Assembly (NCBI RefSeq): GCF_002777915.1
Contig: NZ_NJGE01000001.1
Span: 134,818 to 198,817 of the forward strand
Direction: 5' to 3'
Length of the DNA: 64,000 nucleotides
DNA from: Bartonella tribocorum
GTDB taxonomy: Bacteria > Pseudomonadota > Alphaproteobacteria > Rhizobiales > Rhizobiaceae
Positions 1 through 10,420 of the stretch are shown piece after piece. Position numbers and translations under genes: made by a program. The notes beneath the pieces are model-generated. The model was given only the letters and a program-made list of their open reading frames with translations, did not search any database and was not told where the DNA came from. The stretch's first letter is position 1; every line of letters starts with the position of its first letter.

Positions 1-774
1 GATCCTGCTTTGGGACGAGCATTTGCGCGTGATATTGCTCTATTAAAGCAATCGGGGATTAATCCTGTTGTTGTTCATGGTGGTGGGCCTCAAATTGCTG
101 AAATCTTGATGAAAATGGGGATTGAATCACGATTTGAAAACGGTCTACGGGTAACCGATGAGCGGATTGTTGAAGTGGTTGAAATGGTTTTAGCGGGTTC
201 CATCAATAAGGAAATAGTTGCTCTTATCAATGCTGAGGGTGAATGGGCAATAGGGCTGTGTGGCAAGGATGGCAATATGGTTTTTGCCGAAAAGGCTTAC
301 AGAACTGTCATTGATCCTGATTCGCATATTGAACGTGTTTTAGATTTGGGGTTTGTTGGTGAGCCTATTGAAGTTGATCGTACATTGTTGGATCTTTTAG
401 CTTGTTCTGAAATGATACCGGTTCTTGCTCCTGTGGCTCCAGGTCGAGATGGTAAAACTTATAATATTAATGCTGATATTTTTGCTGGAGCTATTGCGGG
501 TGCATTAGAGGCCAAACGTCTTTTATTTCTTACCGATGTTCCTGGTGTTTTGGATAAACAAGGCAAACTTTTAAAAGAATTGACAGTTTCTGAAGCTGAG
601 AAACTTATCAAAAATGGAACAATTTCAGGAGGCATGATTCCAAAAGTAGAGACTTGTGTGAAAGCCCTTCAAAATGGTGTAGAAGGTGTTGTTATTTTAA
701 ATGGAAAAACCCCTCATTCTGTTTTACTAGAGCTGTTTACCGAACAGGGAGTTGGAACGCTTATTGTTTCATAA
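1..774 (+). CDS. argB: Acetylglutamate kinase (5' end cut by window)
   Basis: N-acetyl-L-glutamate kinase phosphorylates N-acetylglutamate in the second step of arginine synthesis, in the cytoplasm. The reading frame is open from the first base of the window (D-P-A-L-G-R), so the true start lies upstream and about 40 N-terminal residues are missing. Visible family marks are the glycine-rich VHGGGPQI loop (codons 25-32), the [13 protein letters not shown] substrate/ATP region and the C-terminal [10 protein letters not shown] segment typical of amino-acid kinases. A permease gene follows 32 bp later on the same strand. argD and argF are about 52 kb away, so arginine genes are not clustered here. 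Identification is firm; only the start is unknown. Confidence 0.96.
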   Translation, partial: DPALGRAFARDIALLKQSGINPVVVHGGGPQIAEILMKMGIESRFENGLRVTDERIVEVVEMVLAGSINKEIVALINAEGEWAIGLCGKDGNMVFAEKAYRTVIDPDSHIERVLDLGFVGEPIEVDRTLLDLLACSEMIPVLAPVAPGRDGKTYNINADIFAGAIAGALEAKRLLFLTDVPGVLDKQGKLLKELTVSEAEKLIKNGTISGGMIPKVETCVKALQNGVEGVVILNGKTPHSVLLELFTEQGVGTLIVS

Positions 775-806
775 ATTTTACGGAACATTGGAGGAGAAGG
801 CCTTTC

Positions 807-1721
807 ATGACAAATATAAAACAGTTTAAATATCCTTTATTAAGTAAACCAGAATTGGCAATATTTGCTGCAACAATATTGTGGGGGATTACATTTTTAG
901 TCATTCACATTGCGGTACGCTATAGCGGTCCTTTGTTTTTTGTTGGATTTCGTTTTATTGTTGCATCCTTTATATGTGGAGCAATTTTTTGGCGCTCTAT
1001 AAAAGGTATAACTGTTTATGAAGTTTTTGCTGGGATGACAATTGGTTTATCCATGTTTTTTGGGTATGCTTTTCAAGCTGCAGGACTGCAAACGATTATT
1101 AGTAGTCAGTCGGCTTTTATCACAGCGCTTTATGTTCCGATGGTTCCAATCTTGCAATGGATTGTTTTTAAAAAACCTCCTCGTTTTGCCTGTTGGGTTG
1201 GTATTGTTTTCGCTTTTATTGGGCTTGTCCTTGTTTCAGGACAAAAGCCGGGAAGTTTTGATTTTTCAAAAGGTGAAATTTTGACCTTGTTGGGTGCTTT
1301 AGCGATTGCTGGAGAAGTCATACTCATCGGAATTTTTGCCAACAAGGTTGATAGTCGGCGTGTAACCATTATCCAGTTATTCTTTAGTGGTTTTTTTTCA
1401 TTTGCTTGTATGCCTTTGATGGGTGAAAGCATTCCTGAATTTTCGTGGGTATGGTTTAGTATTGGTATGGGATTGGCATTAATGAGTGCTATTATTCAAT
1501 TGGCTATGAATTGGGCACAAAAGTCTATTTCCCCTACGCGTGCAACACTCATTTACGCAGGTGAACCGGTATGGGCTGGTATCGTTGGGCGTTTGGCTGG
1601 AGAGCATTTATCTCCTTTAGCTTTATTGGGTGGTTTGCTTATTCTGATTGGGATCATTGTTGCTGAATTACAACCTTCACAATGGCGTAAAAAAAATAAA
1701 GCAATTGAAAAAATCGGTTAG
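807..1721 (+). CDS. DMT/EamA-family membrane transporter
   Basis: This is a polytopic inner-membrane protein of 304 residues with about ten hydrophobic segments, arranged as two EamA halves (the first begins near residue 15 at ILWGITFLVIHIAVRY, the second near residue 150). Drug/metabolite-transporter superfamily members export amino acids or other metabolites; the substrate cannot be told from sequence. The ATG at 807 is chosen because GGAGGAG lies at 790-796; the frame is open further upstream inside argB, but that part translates into a shadow of argB. The 32-bp gap to argB suggests co-transcription. A basic tail (WRKKNKAIEK) ends the protein. Family sure, function unassigned. Confidence 0.85.
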   Translation: MTNIKQFKYPLLSKPELAIFAATILWGITFLVIHIAVRYSGPLFFVGFRFIVASFICGAIFWRSIKGITVYEVFAGMTIGLSMFFGYAFQAAGLQTIISSQSAFITALYVPMVPILQWIVFKKPPRFACWVGIVFAFIGLVLVSGQKPGSFDFSKGEILTLLGALAIAGEVILIGIFANKVDSRRVTIIQLFFSGFFSFACMPLMGESIPEFSWVWFSIGMGLALMSAIIQLAMNWAQKSISPTRATLIYAGEPVWAGIVGRLAGEHLSPLALLGGLLILIGIIVAELQPSQWRKKNKAIEKIG

Positions 1722-2582
1722 CGATACATTTTTTCTACGATGATTGTATTACATGCGTTTTTTGCTTGCAGAGTTTTCATTTTTGAGACTTTTTTTAATA
1801 TAAAGATGATGAAGAGGCTTTATAAGCTGTTCCTGCTTTTGTATGCGAAATTGGAGCAAGAGTATTTATTTTTTTTCTGATTTCTGAGACGGGAAGATCA
1901 CCTTCATGGGATTAAAATATGAAGGGATAAAGATAAAAATCAGCTCTCATCTTTATTATTATTTTTAAATTTTTCTTTACAACCAAAAAACATCCAAGAT
2001 AATACCTATAATGGGGATTTTGCATTGGTGCCATGTTATTTCTTTTGTTCCTTTTATGGGATTAGGCTTGCCAAGCAAAATAGAACGCTCAAAGCGGTCC
2101 CCCGTAATGTTATATATTACCGCGCTTTTTAAAAAGACAATTTTCCCAATATATATCATACTCATTGGCAGTCCACGTGAAGTTTATAAAAACCACAGAG
2201 CATCATTTCAAATCTTTTTCACAGTGAAATTAATCCAAATCACTTGTTGCTACACCATGTAAGTGGGTGGTCCATGTGGTTAAGAACGGTACAAAAAAGG
2301 CATGCCTCCTATAAATTCTTTCAAGAGTCAAAACTGTCGCAACTGTAGGTTGGCAAAGCGTGTGATGATACCGGCTTATCCGGTCTTATCAATCATCAAA
2401 CAAGATGTGAAAAGATCATTTTAGTTCCTTTGGTCTTTAATTGAGTAAACAAAAGCCTTATTTTTTAGACTATGAGAAGTTGTGTTTTGAGAAAATCTTT
2501 TGATTAATATTCTTTTGAAAGGTTCTCAAAAGGACATAATTGGTCTTTGCGTTTTGTATTATTCTTTGCTAAATCGCCTTAT
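1722..2582. other. Long non-coding gap upstream of lepA
   Basis: These 861 bp hold no convincing gene. Two overlapping short frames on opposite strands (about 1977-2262) have no good ribosome binding site and no recognisable family, although the minus frame reads plausibly as protein (ITGDRFERSILLGKPNPIKG) and may be a gene remnant. Around 2280-2400 base composition becomes more balanced, and a two-part stem-loop (2363-2398) can be drawn; see the separate entry. Confidence 0.5.
2363..2398 (+). other. Two-part stem-loop upstream of lepA
   Basis: An outer 7-bp arm (2363-2369 with 2392-2398, TGATGAT/ATCATCA) encloses an inner 5-bp hairpin (ACCGG at 2370-2374 with CCGGT at 2380-2384, loop CTTAT), with a 7-nt bulge on the 3' side. 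A CCTCC motif at about 2307 lies just upstream. It could be part of a small RNA or of the lepA leader. There is no T-tract, so it is not a simple terminator. Confidence 0.3.
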
Positions 2583-4388
2583 ATGACAATAGATCGTAAT
2601 TATATTCGTAATTTTTCCATCGTGGCGCATATTGATCACGGCAAGTCCACTTTAGCGGATCGTTTGATTCAAATAACAGGGGGGCTTGATACACGTGAGA
2701 TGAAGGAACAAGTGCTCGATTCCATGGATATTGAGCGTGAACGTGGAATTACGATTAAAGCACAAACAGTCCGTTTACACTATAAGGCAAAGAATGGTGA
2801 AACTTATATTTTAAATCTTATGGACACACCTGGACATGTGGATTTTGCTTATGAGGTTTCGCGTTCGTTGGCAGCTTGTGAAGGTTCTCTATTGGTGGTG
2901 GATGCAAGCCAAGGTGTCGAGGCGCAGACTTTGGCAAATGTTTATCAAGCCATTGATAATTCCCATGAGTTGGTCGTTGTGCTCAATAAAGTTGACCTTC
3001 CAGCAGCAGAGCCTGAGCGTGTTAAAGAACAAATTGAAGATGTGATCGGCATTGATACATCTCAAGCGGTAGAAATATCAGCAAAAACAGGTTTGGGTGT
3101 TCCAGATGTTTTGGAGGCAATTGTTACACAATTACCGCCTCCACGCACCGGCGATATTGCAAATCCCCTGAAGGCAATGTTGGTTGATAGCTGGTATGAT
3201 GCATATCTTGGCGTCATTGTTTTGGTAAGGGTGATAGATGGTATTTTAAAAAAAGGTCAAACCATTCGTATGATGGGTACGGGGGCAAAATATCCCGTTG
3301 AGCGCGTTGGTGTTTTTACACCTAAAATGGTCCAGGTTGATGAGTTAGGACCAGGTGAAATTGGTTTTATCACTGCTTCTATCAAAGAGGTTGCTGATAC
3401 ACGTGTTGGGGATACGATTACGGAAGAGCGTCGTCCTTGTGAAAACGCTTTACCTGGTTTTAAGCCTGCGCAACCGGTTGTCTTTTGTGGACTTTTTCCA
3501 ATTGATGCTGCTGATTTTGAAGATTTGCGTGCAGCCATGGGCAAATTGCGCTTAAATGATGCAAGTTTTTCTTTTGAAATGGAAACATCAGCGGCTTTGG
3601 GGTTTGGTTTTCGGTGTGGCTTTTTGGGGCTTCTTCATCTTGAAATTATTCAAGAACGGTTAGAGCGTGAGTTTAATTTAGATTTAATCGCGACAGCACC
3701 GTCAGTTGTTTATCGCATGAATATGAATGATGGTTCTGTTAAAGAATTACACAATCCAGCAGATATGCCTGATGTGGTCAAAATTTCTTCTATCGAGGAA
3801 CCGTGGATCCGAGCGACAATCATGACTCCTGATAATTATCTTGGGTCAATTTTAGAACTGTGCCAAGAGCGACGTGGGATACAGGTTGATTTATCCTATG
3901 TTGGAACGCGTGCTATGGTGACGTATGATTTACCCCTGAATGAAGTTGTTTTTGATTTTTATGATCGCTTAAAATCAATCTCAAAGGGTTATGCTTCTTT
4001 TGATTATCAGATGACAGATTATGTAGAAGGGGACTTAGTTAAAATGTCTATTTTGGTGAATGGAGAGCCTATAGACGCATTGTCGATGCTTGTGCACCGT
4101 ACGATTGCAGAAAAGCGCGGGCGTTCCATGTGCGAAAAGCTGAAAGATCTTATTCCCCAGCATATGTTTCAGATTCCAGTTCAAGCAGCAATTGGTGGTA
4201 AAGTTATAGCGCGTGAAACGATTCGCGCTTTGCGTAAAGATGTAACAGCAAAATGTTACGGGGGCGATGTAACACGGAAGCGCAAACTTTTGGAAAAGCA
4301 AAAAGAAGGTAAAAAACGGATGCGTCAATTTGGAAAGGTAGAAATTCCTCAGTCAGCTTTTATTCAAGCGCTTAAAATGAATAAATAA
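2583..4388 (+). CDS. lepA: Elongation factor 4 (LepA), ribosome back-translocase GTPase
   Basis: EF4 is a translational GTPase that acts on the ribosome, associated with back-translocation and 30S biogenesis. The 601-residue product is full length. The G1 loop AHIDHGKST is at residues 15-23, DTPGHVDF (G3) near 80 and NKVD (G4) near 133; domains II and III follow, then the LepA-specific C-terminal domain ending in a basic region ([19 protein letters not shown]). The ATG at 2583 is preferred over one 12 codons earlier because the family begins M-T-x-D-R-N-Y-I-R-N-F. Long gaps flank it, so it is probably transcribed alone; lepB is not adjacent. Confidence 0.97.
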   Translation: MTIDRNYIRNFSIVAHIDHGKSTLADRLIQITGGLDTREMKEQVLDSMDIERERGITIKAQTVRLHYKAKNGETYILNLMDTPGHVDFAYEVSRSLAACEGSLLVVDASQGVEAQTLANVYQAIDNSHELVVVLNKVDLPAAEPERVKEQIEDVIGIDTSQAVEISAKTGLGVPDVLEAIVTQLPPPRTGDIANPLKAMLVDSWYDAYLGVIVLVRVIDGILKKGQTIRMMGTGAKYPVERVGVFTPKMVQVDELGPGEIGFITASIKEVADTRVGDTITEERRPCENALPGFKPAQPVVFCGLFPIDAADFEDLRAAMGKLRLNDASFSFEMETSAALGFGFRCGFLGLLHLEIIQERLEREFNLDLIATAPSVVYRMNMNDGSVKELHNPADMPDVVKISSIEEPWIRATIMTPDNYLGSILELCQERRGIQVDLSYVGTRAMVTYDLPLNEVVFDFYDRLKSISKGYASFDYQMTDYVEGDLVKMSILVNGEPIDALSMLVHRTIAEKRGRSMCEKLKDLIPQHMFQIPVQAAIGGKVIARETIRALRKDVTAKCYGGDVTRKRKLLEKQKEGKKRMRQFGKVEIPQSAFIQALKMNK

Positions 4389-4567
4389 TGAAAAAAACAA
4401 CATTTTCCTTCATTAATTGCACTTTTGCTTTTGTCGATTGGTTCAGTTTTTAAAGAGTGCTTTTTAATGGAAATTGCGCAGTACCTATATTTTTAGGTAA
4501 AATGCTTTTTTCATTGTATCACGTTGCACACGTAAACGTAAAACGGAATGCTTTAAACAAAATATAT

Positions 4568-4609
4568 TTATGTTGCATATTAGCGTGTTTATTTTAAAGA
4601 AATATCTCT
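4568..4609 (+). repeat. Dispersed repeat, copy 1 (pairs with 50644-50685)
   Basis: By hand alignment, 38 of 42 positions match the copy at 50644-50685; both begin TTATGTTGCATATT and end AGAAATATCTCT. Weaker similarity (a CACGTAAA element) extends upstream in both. In the second copy the stretch is translatable (YVAYSRAYFREIS); here the same frame has an in-frame TAG, giving YVAY*RVYFKEIS. That suggests a decayed coding sequence or a mobile non-coding repeat. Confidence 0.6.
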
Positions 4610-4727
4610 CAGTGTACCCGACCTCATTTCACAATGGTGTTCGTAAAAAGTATAACGGTAAAGTCTTCGTGAATGACATAAAGACCTATTTGACATAATC
4701 TCTTTATATGTCATAAAAATGCATGAT

Positions 4728-4768
4728 GCTATCATAACACTCTTTGGCGTTCAAAATGTTATGATAGC
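4728..4768. other. 12-bp perfect inverted repeat, possible terminator
   Basis: GCTATCATAACA at 4728-4739 pairs with TGTTATGATAGC at 4757-4768 around a 17-nt loop. Read on the minus strand, the distal arm is followed within about 10 nt by TTTTTA, so it could end transcription from dapD, although it lies about 190 bp beyond the dapD stop. A regulator operator is an alternative. Confidence 0.4.
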
Positions 4769-4954
4769 TCTTGGTGTTTAAAAACGTTCATTAAAGACAT
4801 TTTTACTCTTTTTATTGAGGTGTGTCTTACGCATACACTAACGGCGTTTGTAATGCGCAAGGAAATGAGAGCGATTGCTTCAATATGAAAGGATACAATC
4901 CCTGTATTTTGGAGATGTTATTCGAGTTGAAAAACAATGAATGATCATTATAAA

Positions 4955-5815
4955 TCAACAGTGTGTCTCATCACGTAAAAGATCGTTAATAGATGTCTTC
5001 TCTCGTGTTTTTTGATCAACCCGTTTTACGATAACAGCACAATAAAGGTTTGGACCTGCTTCACCATTTGGGAGTGGTTTTCCAGGGAGAGACCCTGGTA
5101 CAACAACCGAATAGGCTGGTACTTCACCGATAAAAACTTCTCCTGTTGTACGATCAATAATTTTGGTGGATTGTCCAATAAAAACGCCCATTCCCAAAAC
5201 AGCGCCTTCACGAATAATGCAGCCTTCAACAACTTCAGAGCGTGCACCAATAAAGCAGTGATCTTCAATAATGGTTGGATTTGCTTGCAGTGGTTCTAAA
5301 ACACCTCCGATGCCAACACCGCCAGAAAGATGAACATGTTTGCCAATTTGTGCGCAAGAACCAACGGTTGTCCATGTATCAACCATTGTACCCTCATCGA
5401 CAAAAGCACCAAGATTGATAAAGGATGGCATGAGTATGACGTTTGGTGCAACATAAGCAGAATGGCGTACAATCGCTCCAGGAACGGAACGAAACCCGGC
5501 TTTTTGAAAATCATCTTCTTTCCAACCAGAAAATTTCGAAGGAACTTTATCCCACCAATGTGTTCCATTGACACCACCAGCAATAATTTGCATAGGATTA
5601 AGCCTAAAAGAGAGTAAAACAGCTTTTTTCAACCATTGATGAACATGCCATTGCCCATTTTTTTGTCGTTCTGCAACACGAATTTCACCTTTATCAAGAA
5701 GGTTCAGTGCGTGTTCGACACTCTCACGGATTTCGCCTTTTGTGGTAGTATTGATAGAATCGCGATCATCAAATGCTTTTTCGATAATAATTTCAAGTTG
5801 TGTGAGATGTGTCAT
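4955..5815 (-). CDS. dapD: Tetrahydrodipicolinate N-succinyltransferase
   Basis: DapD transfers succinyl from succinyl-CoA to tetrahydrodipicolinate in the lysine and meso-diaminopimelate pathway, so it also serves peptidoglycan. The 286-residue product has an alpha-helical N-terminal domain and, from about residue 100, a left-handed beta-helix of hexapeptide repeats ([34 protein letters not shown]), the standard architecture and length. The start is the ATG at 5815; the frame extends to a TTG at 5836, but MTHLTQLE matches the usual N-terminus. It is divergent from the LOG gene, leaving about 100 bp for two promoters. dapE is not adjacent. Confidence 0.95.
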   Translation of the reverse strand: MTHLTQLEIIIEKAFDDRDSINTTTKGEIRESVEHALNLLDKGEIRVAERQKNGQWHVHQWLKKAVLLSFRLNPMQIIAGGVNGTHWWDKVPSKFSGWKEDDFQKAGFRSVPGAIVRHSAYVAPNVILMPSFINLGAFVDEGTMVDTWTTVGSCAQIGKHVHLSGGVGIGGVLEPLQANPTIIEDHCFIGARSEVVEGCIIREGAVLGMGVFIGQSTKIIDRTTGEVFIGEVPAYSVVVPGSLPGKPLPNGEAGPNLYCAVIVKRVDQKTREKTSINDLLRDETHC

Positions 5816-5921
5816 GACGAGAGTTCCGTTAAACAAGTTGAAAGCTTCAAGATTTATTCTCTATGACCTACGCGAAGAAATGTTTTCAGTCAATAAAGCG
5901 ATGAGAAAGTAGGACATGTGC

Positions 5922-6785
5922 ATGAAAAAAGGCTGTAAGGAAAAAAGAAAAGAAGAACGAGAAAATTGGACACCACTTCTTCATACGAAGGAAGCTCTAC
6001 AACAGATCCATAAAGTCTCTAATTCAGCACAAATGCGTTCGCCAACTTATCGTTTAGCTTATATCGATCAAGATTTTATGATGCGTCCAGAGCTGCGCTC
6101 ACAGCGTATTGGTCTTGAATTTTTAAAGCCTGAAATAACTCTTCAAGAATATGATATTCAATCAACAGTGGTTTTGTTTGGTGGTGCACGTATTCCTGAA
6201 CCTAGGCAAGCAGCGTGGGCCGCAAAAAATGAAACACAAAAGAAAAATTTGTGCGCTATGTCACATTATTACGATGAAGCGAGAGAATTTGCACGTTTGT
6301 GCTCTCTCTATTCGGAAAAAACACAATACCGTGAATTTGTGGTTGTCACAGGAGGCGGACCAGGGATCATGGAAGCAGGCAATCGTGGCGCTTGTGATGT
6401 GGGAGCTCCAACGATTGGCTTGAATATTATTTTACCCCATGAACAGGAGCCTAATTCATATGTATCTCCGCATTTGTGTTTCAATTTTCACTATTTGGGG
6501 ATGCGAAAAATGCATTTTTTACTACGCGCGAAAGCATTAGCTATTTTTCCTGGAGGATTTGGGACTCTGGATGAGTTGTTTGAGACGTTAACTTTAATAC
6601 AAACAGGACGTATGAAGCAGGTACCAATTTTATTGTTTGGCAAAGAATTTTGGAACAATGCTATCAATTTTGAATATTTAGCTTCGCAAGGTACAATCTC
6701 TCCTAGTGATGTTAATTTGGTAAAATTTGTCAATACAGCAGCAGAAGCTTTCAAAGAAATTCGTTCTTTTTATAAACTGCCTTAA
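5922..6785 (+). CDS. LOG-family protein (TIGR00730, lysine decarboxylase-like fold)
   Basis: The protein has the Rossmann-like LOG fold: GGGPGIMEAGNRGA (about residues 142-155) and PGGFGTLDE (about 208-216), which together form the nucleotide-binding and catalytic site. Studied members hydrolyse nucleoside 5'-monophosphates to base and ribose 5-phosphate (cytokinin-activating in plants, purine/pyrimidine nucleosidase in E. coli PpnN). About 90 residues precede the core, longer than short LOG proteins, as in many proteobacterial forms. I choose the ATG at 5922, since AGGA at 5911-5914 has 7-nt spacing to it and only 1 nt to the in-frame ATG at 5916. It converges with truA. Substrate inferred only. 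Confidence 0.85.
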   Translation: MKKGCKEKRKEERENWTPLLHTKEALQQIHKVSNSAQMRSPTYRLAYIDQDFMMRPELRSQRIGLEFLKPEITLQEYDIQSTVVLFGGARIPEPRQAAWAAKNETQKKNLCAMSHYYDEAREFARLCSLYSEKTQYREFVVVTGGGPGIMEAGNRGACDVGAPTIGLNIILPHEQEPNSYVSPHLCFNFHYLGMRKMHFLLRAKALAIFPGGFGTLDELFETLTLIQTGRMKQVPILLFGKEFWNNAINFEYLASQGTISPSDVNLVKFVNTAAEAFKEIRSFYKLP

Positions 6786-6817
6786 TTGCTTTTGAAAAAG
6801 TCATTTTTATGAGACAG

Positions 6818-7561
6818 TTAATATTCTACTTTAGTCAAATAAAGTCCTGAAGGGGGAGCAACAACACCACAACGTTTACGATCTTTAGCATGAAGAGCTG
6901 CTTCAAGATCGTGAGCTGTCCAACGTCCAATACCCACTTCCATGAGGCTTCCTGCGAATGAACGGATTTGATGATGAAGAAAAGAGCGGGCTTTCGCATA
7001 GATAAAGATTTCTTCTCCTTCTCTTTGAACATCGAGGCGTTCAAGGGTCCGAATAGGGCTTTTGGCTTGGCAATGTGCTGAACGGAAAGTTGTAAAATCA
7101 TGTTGTCCTACAAGCTTTTGAGCCGCTTCATGCATAGTTTCAACATTAAGAGGTTTTGGCAACCACCACACGCGTTTAGCATTTAAAGCTGGTGGCGAGC
7201 GACGATTGAGAATTTTAAAAAGATAATGACGTTTTATAGCGGAAAATCGTGCATCAAAGTCATCAGGAACATTTTCTACATTTAAGATTGAAATTGCTTC
7301 CCCCTGTTGACGTAAAAGAGCATTGAGCGCATCCCGTACAGTATGGGAAGGCCAGTTTTTTATGAAATCAACATGGGCAACTTGTCCCGTAGCATGCACT
7401 CCTGCATCCGTTCGACCCGCTGTTGTAATGGTTAATTGTTGTCCGCTAAAGCGAAAAATTACCTGCTCAAGAGCTCCTTGTATCGTGTGAAGCGCTACTT
7501 GACGTTGCCAACCAGCATAATTTGAACCATCATATTCAAGAGTGAGTTTAAAGCGTGACAT
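6818..7561 (-). CDS. truA: tRNA pseudouridine(38-40) synthase
   Basis: TruA isomerises uridines 38-40 in the anticodon stem-loop of tRNAs. The 247-residue product starts [21 protein letters not shown], and the catalytic aspartate lies in [16 protein letters not shown] near residues 45-60. The C-terminal half carries [18 protein letters not shown], a TruA signature. The start is the ATG at 7561; the 17 codons upstream in the same frame overlap the end of fmt and are not conserved in type. It is the third gene of def-fmt-truA on the minus strand, with 1 bp between the fmt stop and this ATG, so the operon is tight. Confidence 0.96.
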   Translation of the reverse strand: MSRFKLTLEYDGSNYAGWQRQVALHTIQGALEQVIFRFSGQQLTITTAGRTDAGVHATGQVAHVDFIKNWPSHTVRDALNALLRQQGEAISILNVENVPDDFDARFSAIKRHYLFKILNRRSPPALNAKRVWWLPKPLNVETMHEAAQKLVGQHDFTTFRSAHCQAKSPIRTLERLDVQREGEEIFIYAKARSFLHHQIRSFAGSLMEVGIGRWTAHDLEAALHAKDRKRCGVVAPPSGLYLTKVEY

Positions 7562-7562
7562 T

Positions 7563-8492
7563 TTAAAAAACAGTAGAAATATGAGCACCTCGCAAAAAGG
7601 TTGCGCTATCAAGAATTTTACCGCCAGATCTTTGGAGAGAAGTTATTTCTATCCGTCCTTGTCCGCAATGGATAATCAAAGAATTTGGTTCTATTCGGCC
7701 AATTTCAAGAGAAGTTCCGGTTGCTAAGCGACTATCAAGAATTTTTATGCGTTCTTCTCGTCCACTGATATTCATATTGCACCAGCAACCAGGAGAGGGA
7801 GAAAGCGCACGGATATGCCTATGAATAAACTCTGCTGGCTTTGTCCAATCAATGCGGGTTTCTTCTTTTTTTATTTTGGCAGCATAGGTTATACCTTCTT
7901 CTGATTGTGGGGTCAGTTTGAGTTGTCCTTTTTCTAGATTTGATAGAGCTTCTATCATAAGTTTTGCACCAATATGTGAAAGTTTGTTTGAAAGCTCAGA
8001 AGTAGTGGTGCTATCAGTGATGGGAATGGAGCGTGAGAGAGCGATAGATCCTGTATCAAGTCCTTCGTCCATTTTCATGATCATTATCCCTGTTTCCTTA
8101 TCACCAGCCATAATTGCTCTCTGGATAGGCGCAGCACCCCGCCACCGTGGTAAGAGTGAGGCGTGGATATTAAAACAACCAAAACGCGGTGTTTCAAGAA
8201 TAGCTTTGGGTAACAGGAGTCCATAAGCCACGACAATAGCAGCATCAACACAAAGTGCTGCAAATTGGGCTTGTTGTTCGGCTGTTTTGAGTGTTTGGGG
8301 TGTAAAGGTAGGAATAGATTTTTCTTCTGCTGCATTTTGCACAGGCGAGGGAATAAGTTTAAGCCCCCGACGTCCTGCTGGACGCGGAGGTTGGCTATAA
8401 ACGGCAACAACATCATGACCAGCATTCAATAAAGCATGTAAAATGGGAACAGAAAAATCTGGTGTTCCCATAAAACTCAACCGTAATGCCAT
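7563..8492 (-). CDS. fmt: Methionyl-tRNA formyltransferase
   Basis: Fmt formylates initiator Met-tRNA using 10-formyltetrahydrofolate. The 309-residue protein has the N-terminal formyltransferase Rossmann domain beginning [16 protein letters not shown], the catalytic segment [20 protein letters not shown] (Asn-His near residues 107-109), and a C-terminal OB-like tRNA-binding domain after about residue 205. The start codon shares one base with the def stop (TAATG on the minus strand), so the two are translationally coupled. def removes the formyl group that this enzyme adds, which explains the pairing. Confidence 0.97.
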   Translation of the reverse strand: MALRLSFMGTPDFSVPILHALLNAGHDVVAVYSQPPRPAGRRGLKLIPSPVQNAAEEKSIPTFTPQTLKTAEQQAQFAALCVDAAIVVAYGLLLPKAILETPRFGCFNIHASLLPRWRGAAPIQRAIMAGDKETGIMIMKMDEGLDTGSIALSRSIPITDSTTTSELSNKLSHIGAKLMIEALSNLEKGQLKLTPQSEEGITYAAKIKKEETRIDWTKPAEFIHRHIRALSPSPGCWCNMNISGREERIKILDSRLATGTSLEIGRIEPNSLIIHCGQGRIEITSLQRSGGKILDSATFLRGAHISTVF

Positions 8493-9028
8493 TACAAAAC
8501 TGCTTCCTGCGTCATTTTTTCTTTTGCGCGTTTTTTAAATTTTCGTATCACCATATCACGTTTGATTTTTGAAATATGATCGATAAACAGACGGCCATCT
8601 AAATGATCAATTTCATGCTGCAAGCAAGTTGCCAACAGATCATCTGCTTCAATTTCTTTTTGTTGTCCTTCACGGTTCTGATAGCGAATACGCAGGCGTT
8701 TAGGGCGTTCAACTTCCGCAAAATAGTCAGGAATAGAAAGACAACCTTCTTTATAAATATTGCGCTCATCTGAAAGCCATAAAATCTCAGGGTTGATAAT
8801 AACAAGTGGTTTTTTCTGCTCATCTTCGCAATTACCAGAGACATCTATAACCAACATGCGCAGCGGTATTCCAATTTGAATAGCAGCAAGACCAATGCCT
8901 TTAGCATGATACATGGTTTCCAACATATCATCCGCAAGCTTTTGGAGAGCAGTATCGACCTGTTCAACAGGTTTGGATATTTCCCGTAAAATCGGATCTG
9001 GTAAAGTAACTAAAGATCTCATTGGCAT
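8492..9028 (-). CDS. def: Peptide deformylase
   Basis: Def removes the N-formyl group from nascent proteins and is a metal-dependent (Fe2+) hydrolase. All three motifs are present: [15 protein letters not shown] (metal-binding Cys) and HEIDHLDG (two metal-binding His and the catalytic Glu). From the ATG at 9028 the product is 178 residues ([16 protein letters not shown]). The frame extends upstream to a TTG at 9064, and a second ATG lies at 9022; no strong Shine-Dalgarno sequence separates them. It is first in def-fmt-truA and divergent from rmuC, with under 100 bp between. Confidence 0.95.
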   Translation of the reverse strand: MPMRSLVTLPDPILREISKPVEQVDTALQKLADDMLETMYHAKGIGLAAIQIGIPLRMLVIDVSGNCEDEQKKPLVIINPEILWLSDERNIYKEGCLSIPDYFAEVERPKRLRIRYQNREGQQKEIEADDLLATCLQHEIDHLDGRLFIDHISKIKRDMVIRKFKKRAKEKMTQEAVL

Positions 9029-9119
9029 GGAGAAGAGATTAATCAATGGTTTGTTATTGGTCAATATTGAATAACGGATTCTTGCGCTTTTTTACGATAA
9101 GAGCTTTATATTACTGTTT

Positions 9120-10301
9120 ATGTTTGATTCGTTTTTTTCTATACTCGCTGGTGAGCTTTTTTCCAAACTAATGCTGTTGCTTTTATTTATACTTGTCTGT
9201 TTGGCATTTTTTATGCTGATACATTCTCATCGAAAAAAAGCACTTTTGGAAAATGAGATTGCTGAACGCACGCGTGAGGCACAAATTCAGATGGCTACTT
9301 TGCTGAAGACACAAGCTGAAATGCAAGGGCGCATGCAAACGATGGCTGAAATTTTTGGTCAAAGACAGGCTGAATTGAATAAGTCACTCAGTGAGCAACT
9401 CAATGGCATGACAGCCAATATAGGTCAAACACTTCAGGTACAGACCAAATCCACTTATGAGAATTTGAATCGTTTGCAAGAGCGTTTAGCCGTCATTGAT
9501 GCAGCACAAAATAATATTCAATCGCTTACGGGACAAGTTGTGCAATTGCAATCCATTTTAAGCAATAAGCAGACACGAGGTACTTTTGGTCAGGGGCGGA
9601 TGGAAGCAATTATTGCTGATGCCTTACCAGCAAATGCTTATGCTTTTCAGGCTGCTCTTTCAAATGGAAAGCGGCCAGATTGTCTCATTCACATGCCAAA
9701 TAAAGCACCTTCTCTTGTTGTAGATGCTAAATTTCCTCTGGAATCTTGGAATAGCATGCGTAAAGCAACAACAGCTCAAGAACGTCAAGAGGCAGAACGC
9801 CAATTTCGCACCAATATGGAAGTTCATATCCATGATATTGCGCAAAAATACTTAATTCCTGGAGAAACCCATGACACCGCTTTTCTTTTTGTACCATCGG
9901 AATCGATTTTTGCAACAATTTATGAGGACTTTGAGCCATTGGTACAAAAAGCCAATAGAGCCCATGTCATTATTGTTTCACCGTCTTTGTTGATGCTTTC
10001 TGTTCAAGTTGTACAAACTATTATGAAAGATGCGCGGATGCGTGAACAAGCGCATTTAATTCAATCAGAAGTGGCAAAATTGATGGCAGACTTTGGACGA
10101 ATGGATGCGCGTGTTCGCGCACTACAGAAACATTTTCACAAAGCAGGTGAAGATATAGAGGGAATTTTAATATCGTCCTCAAAAATTATGAAACGAGCAA
10201 ATCGCATTGAAACAGTCGAATTAAAAGAAAATTACTCTGAACCAGCAAAAATAACAACACCGGCTCAGTCGCAAACATTGCGTTTGGTTGATGAAGAATA
10301 A
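9120..10301 (+). CDS. rmuC: DNA recombination protein RmuC
   Basis: RmuC proteins limit inversions at short inverted repeats; a nuclease role is presumed from fold comparison but not settled. The 393-residue protein has one N-terminal membrane anchor (about residues 16-35, LMLLLLFILVCLAFFMLI), a long coiled-coil (about 40-145, rich in Gln/Glu), then the RmuC domain (about 150-345) with RPDCLIHMP, VVDAKFPLESW and FLFVPSESIFATIYE. The C-terminal 40 residues are polar and probably disordered. The ATG at 9120 has no clear Shine-Dalgarno sequence. The adjacency to def is common in rhizobial genomes. Confidence 0.93.
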   Translation: MFDSFFSILAGELFSKLMLLLLFILVCLAFFMLIHSHRKKALLENEIAERTREAQIQMATLLKTQAEMQGRMQTMAEIFGQRQAELNKSLSEQLNGMTANIGQTLQVQTKSTYENLNRLQERLAVIDAAQNNIQSLTGQVVQLQSILSNKQTRGTFGQGRMEAIIADALPANAYAFQAALSNGKRPDCLIHMPNKAPSLVVDAKFPLESWNSMRKATTAQERQEAERQFRTNMEVHIHDIAQKYLIPGETHDTAFLFVPSESIFATIYEDFEPLVQKANRAHVIIVSPSLLMLSVQVVQTIMKDARMREQAHLIQSEVAKLMADFGRMDARVRALQKHFHKAGEDIEGILISSSKIMKRANRIETVELKENYSEPAKITTPAQSQTLRLVDEE

Positions 10302-10420
10302 AGTGAAGCAAGATTCTTAATGATCACAAGTTAAGATTAAAATCGTGTTCTTTATTGATTGGTAATAATTTTTTAGTATCTTTATCTTGTTTTATTTCTT
10401 AAACGAGAGGGATAGGGAAT

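Larger units (their letters stand above)
4389..4954. other. Non-coding gap between lepA and dapD
   Basis: This 566-bp stretch between convergent genes has no supported gene. It holds one copy of a dispersed repeat (4568-4609) that recurs at 50644-50685, and a 12-bp perfect stem-loop at 4728-4768, both listed separately. Frames around the repeat are broken by stops (for example TAG at 4581-4583). Confidence 0.6.

Noticed and set aside
654-806. N-terminal extension of the DMT permease into argB
   Set aside because: The extension overlaps argB in another frame; GGAGGAG precedes the ATG at 807.
1977-2262. Overlapping 62- and 83-codon frames on opposite strands
   Set aside because: No ribosome binding sites and no recognisable family; at most a remnant, so described within the gap and not listed as genes.
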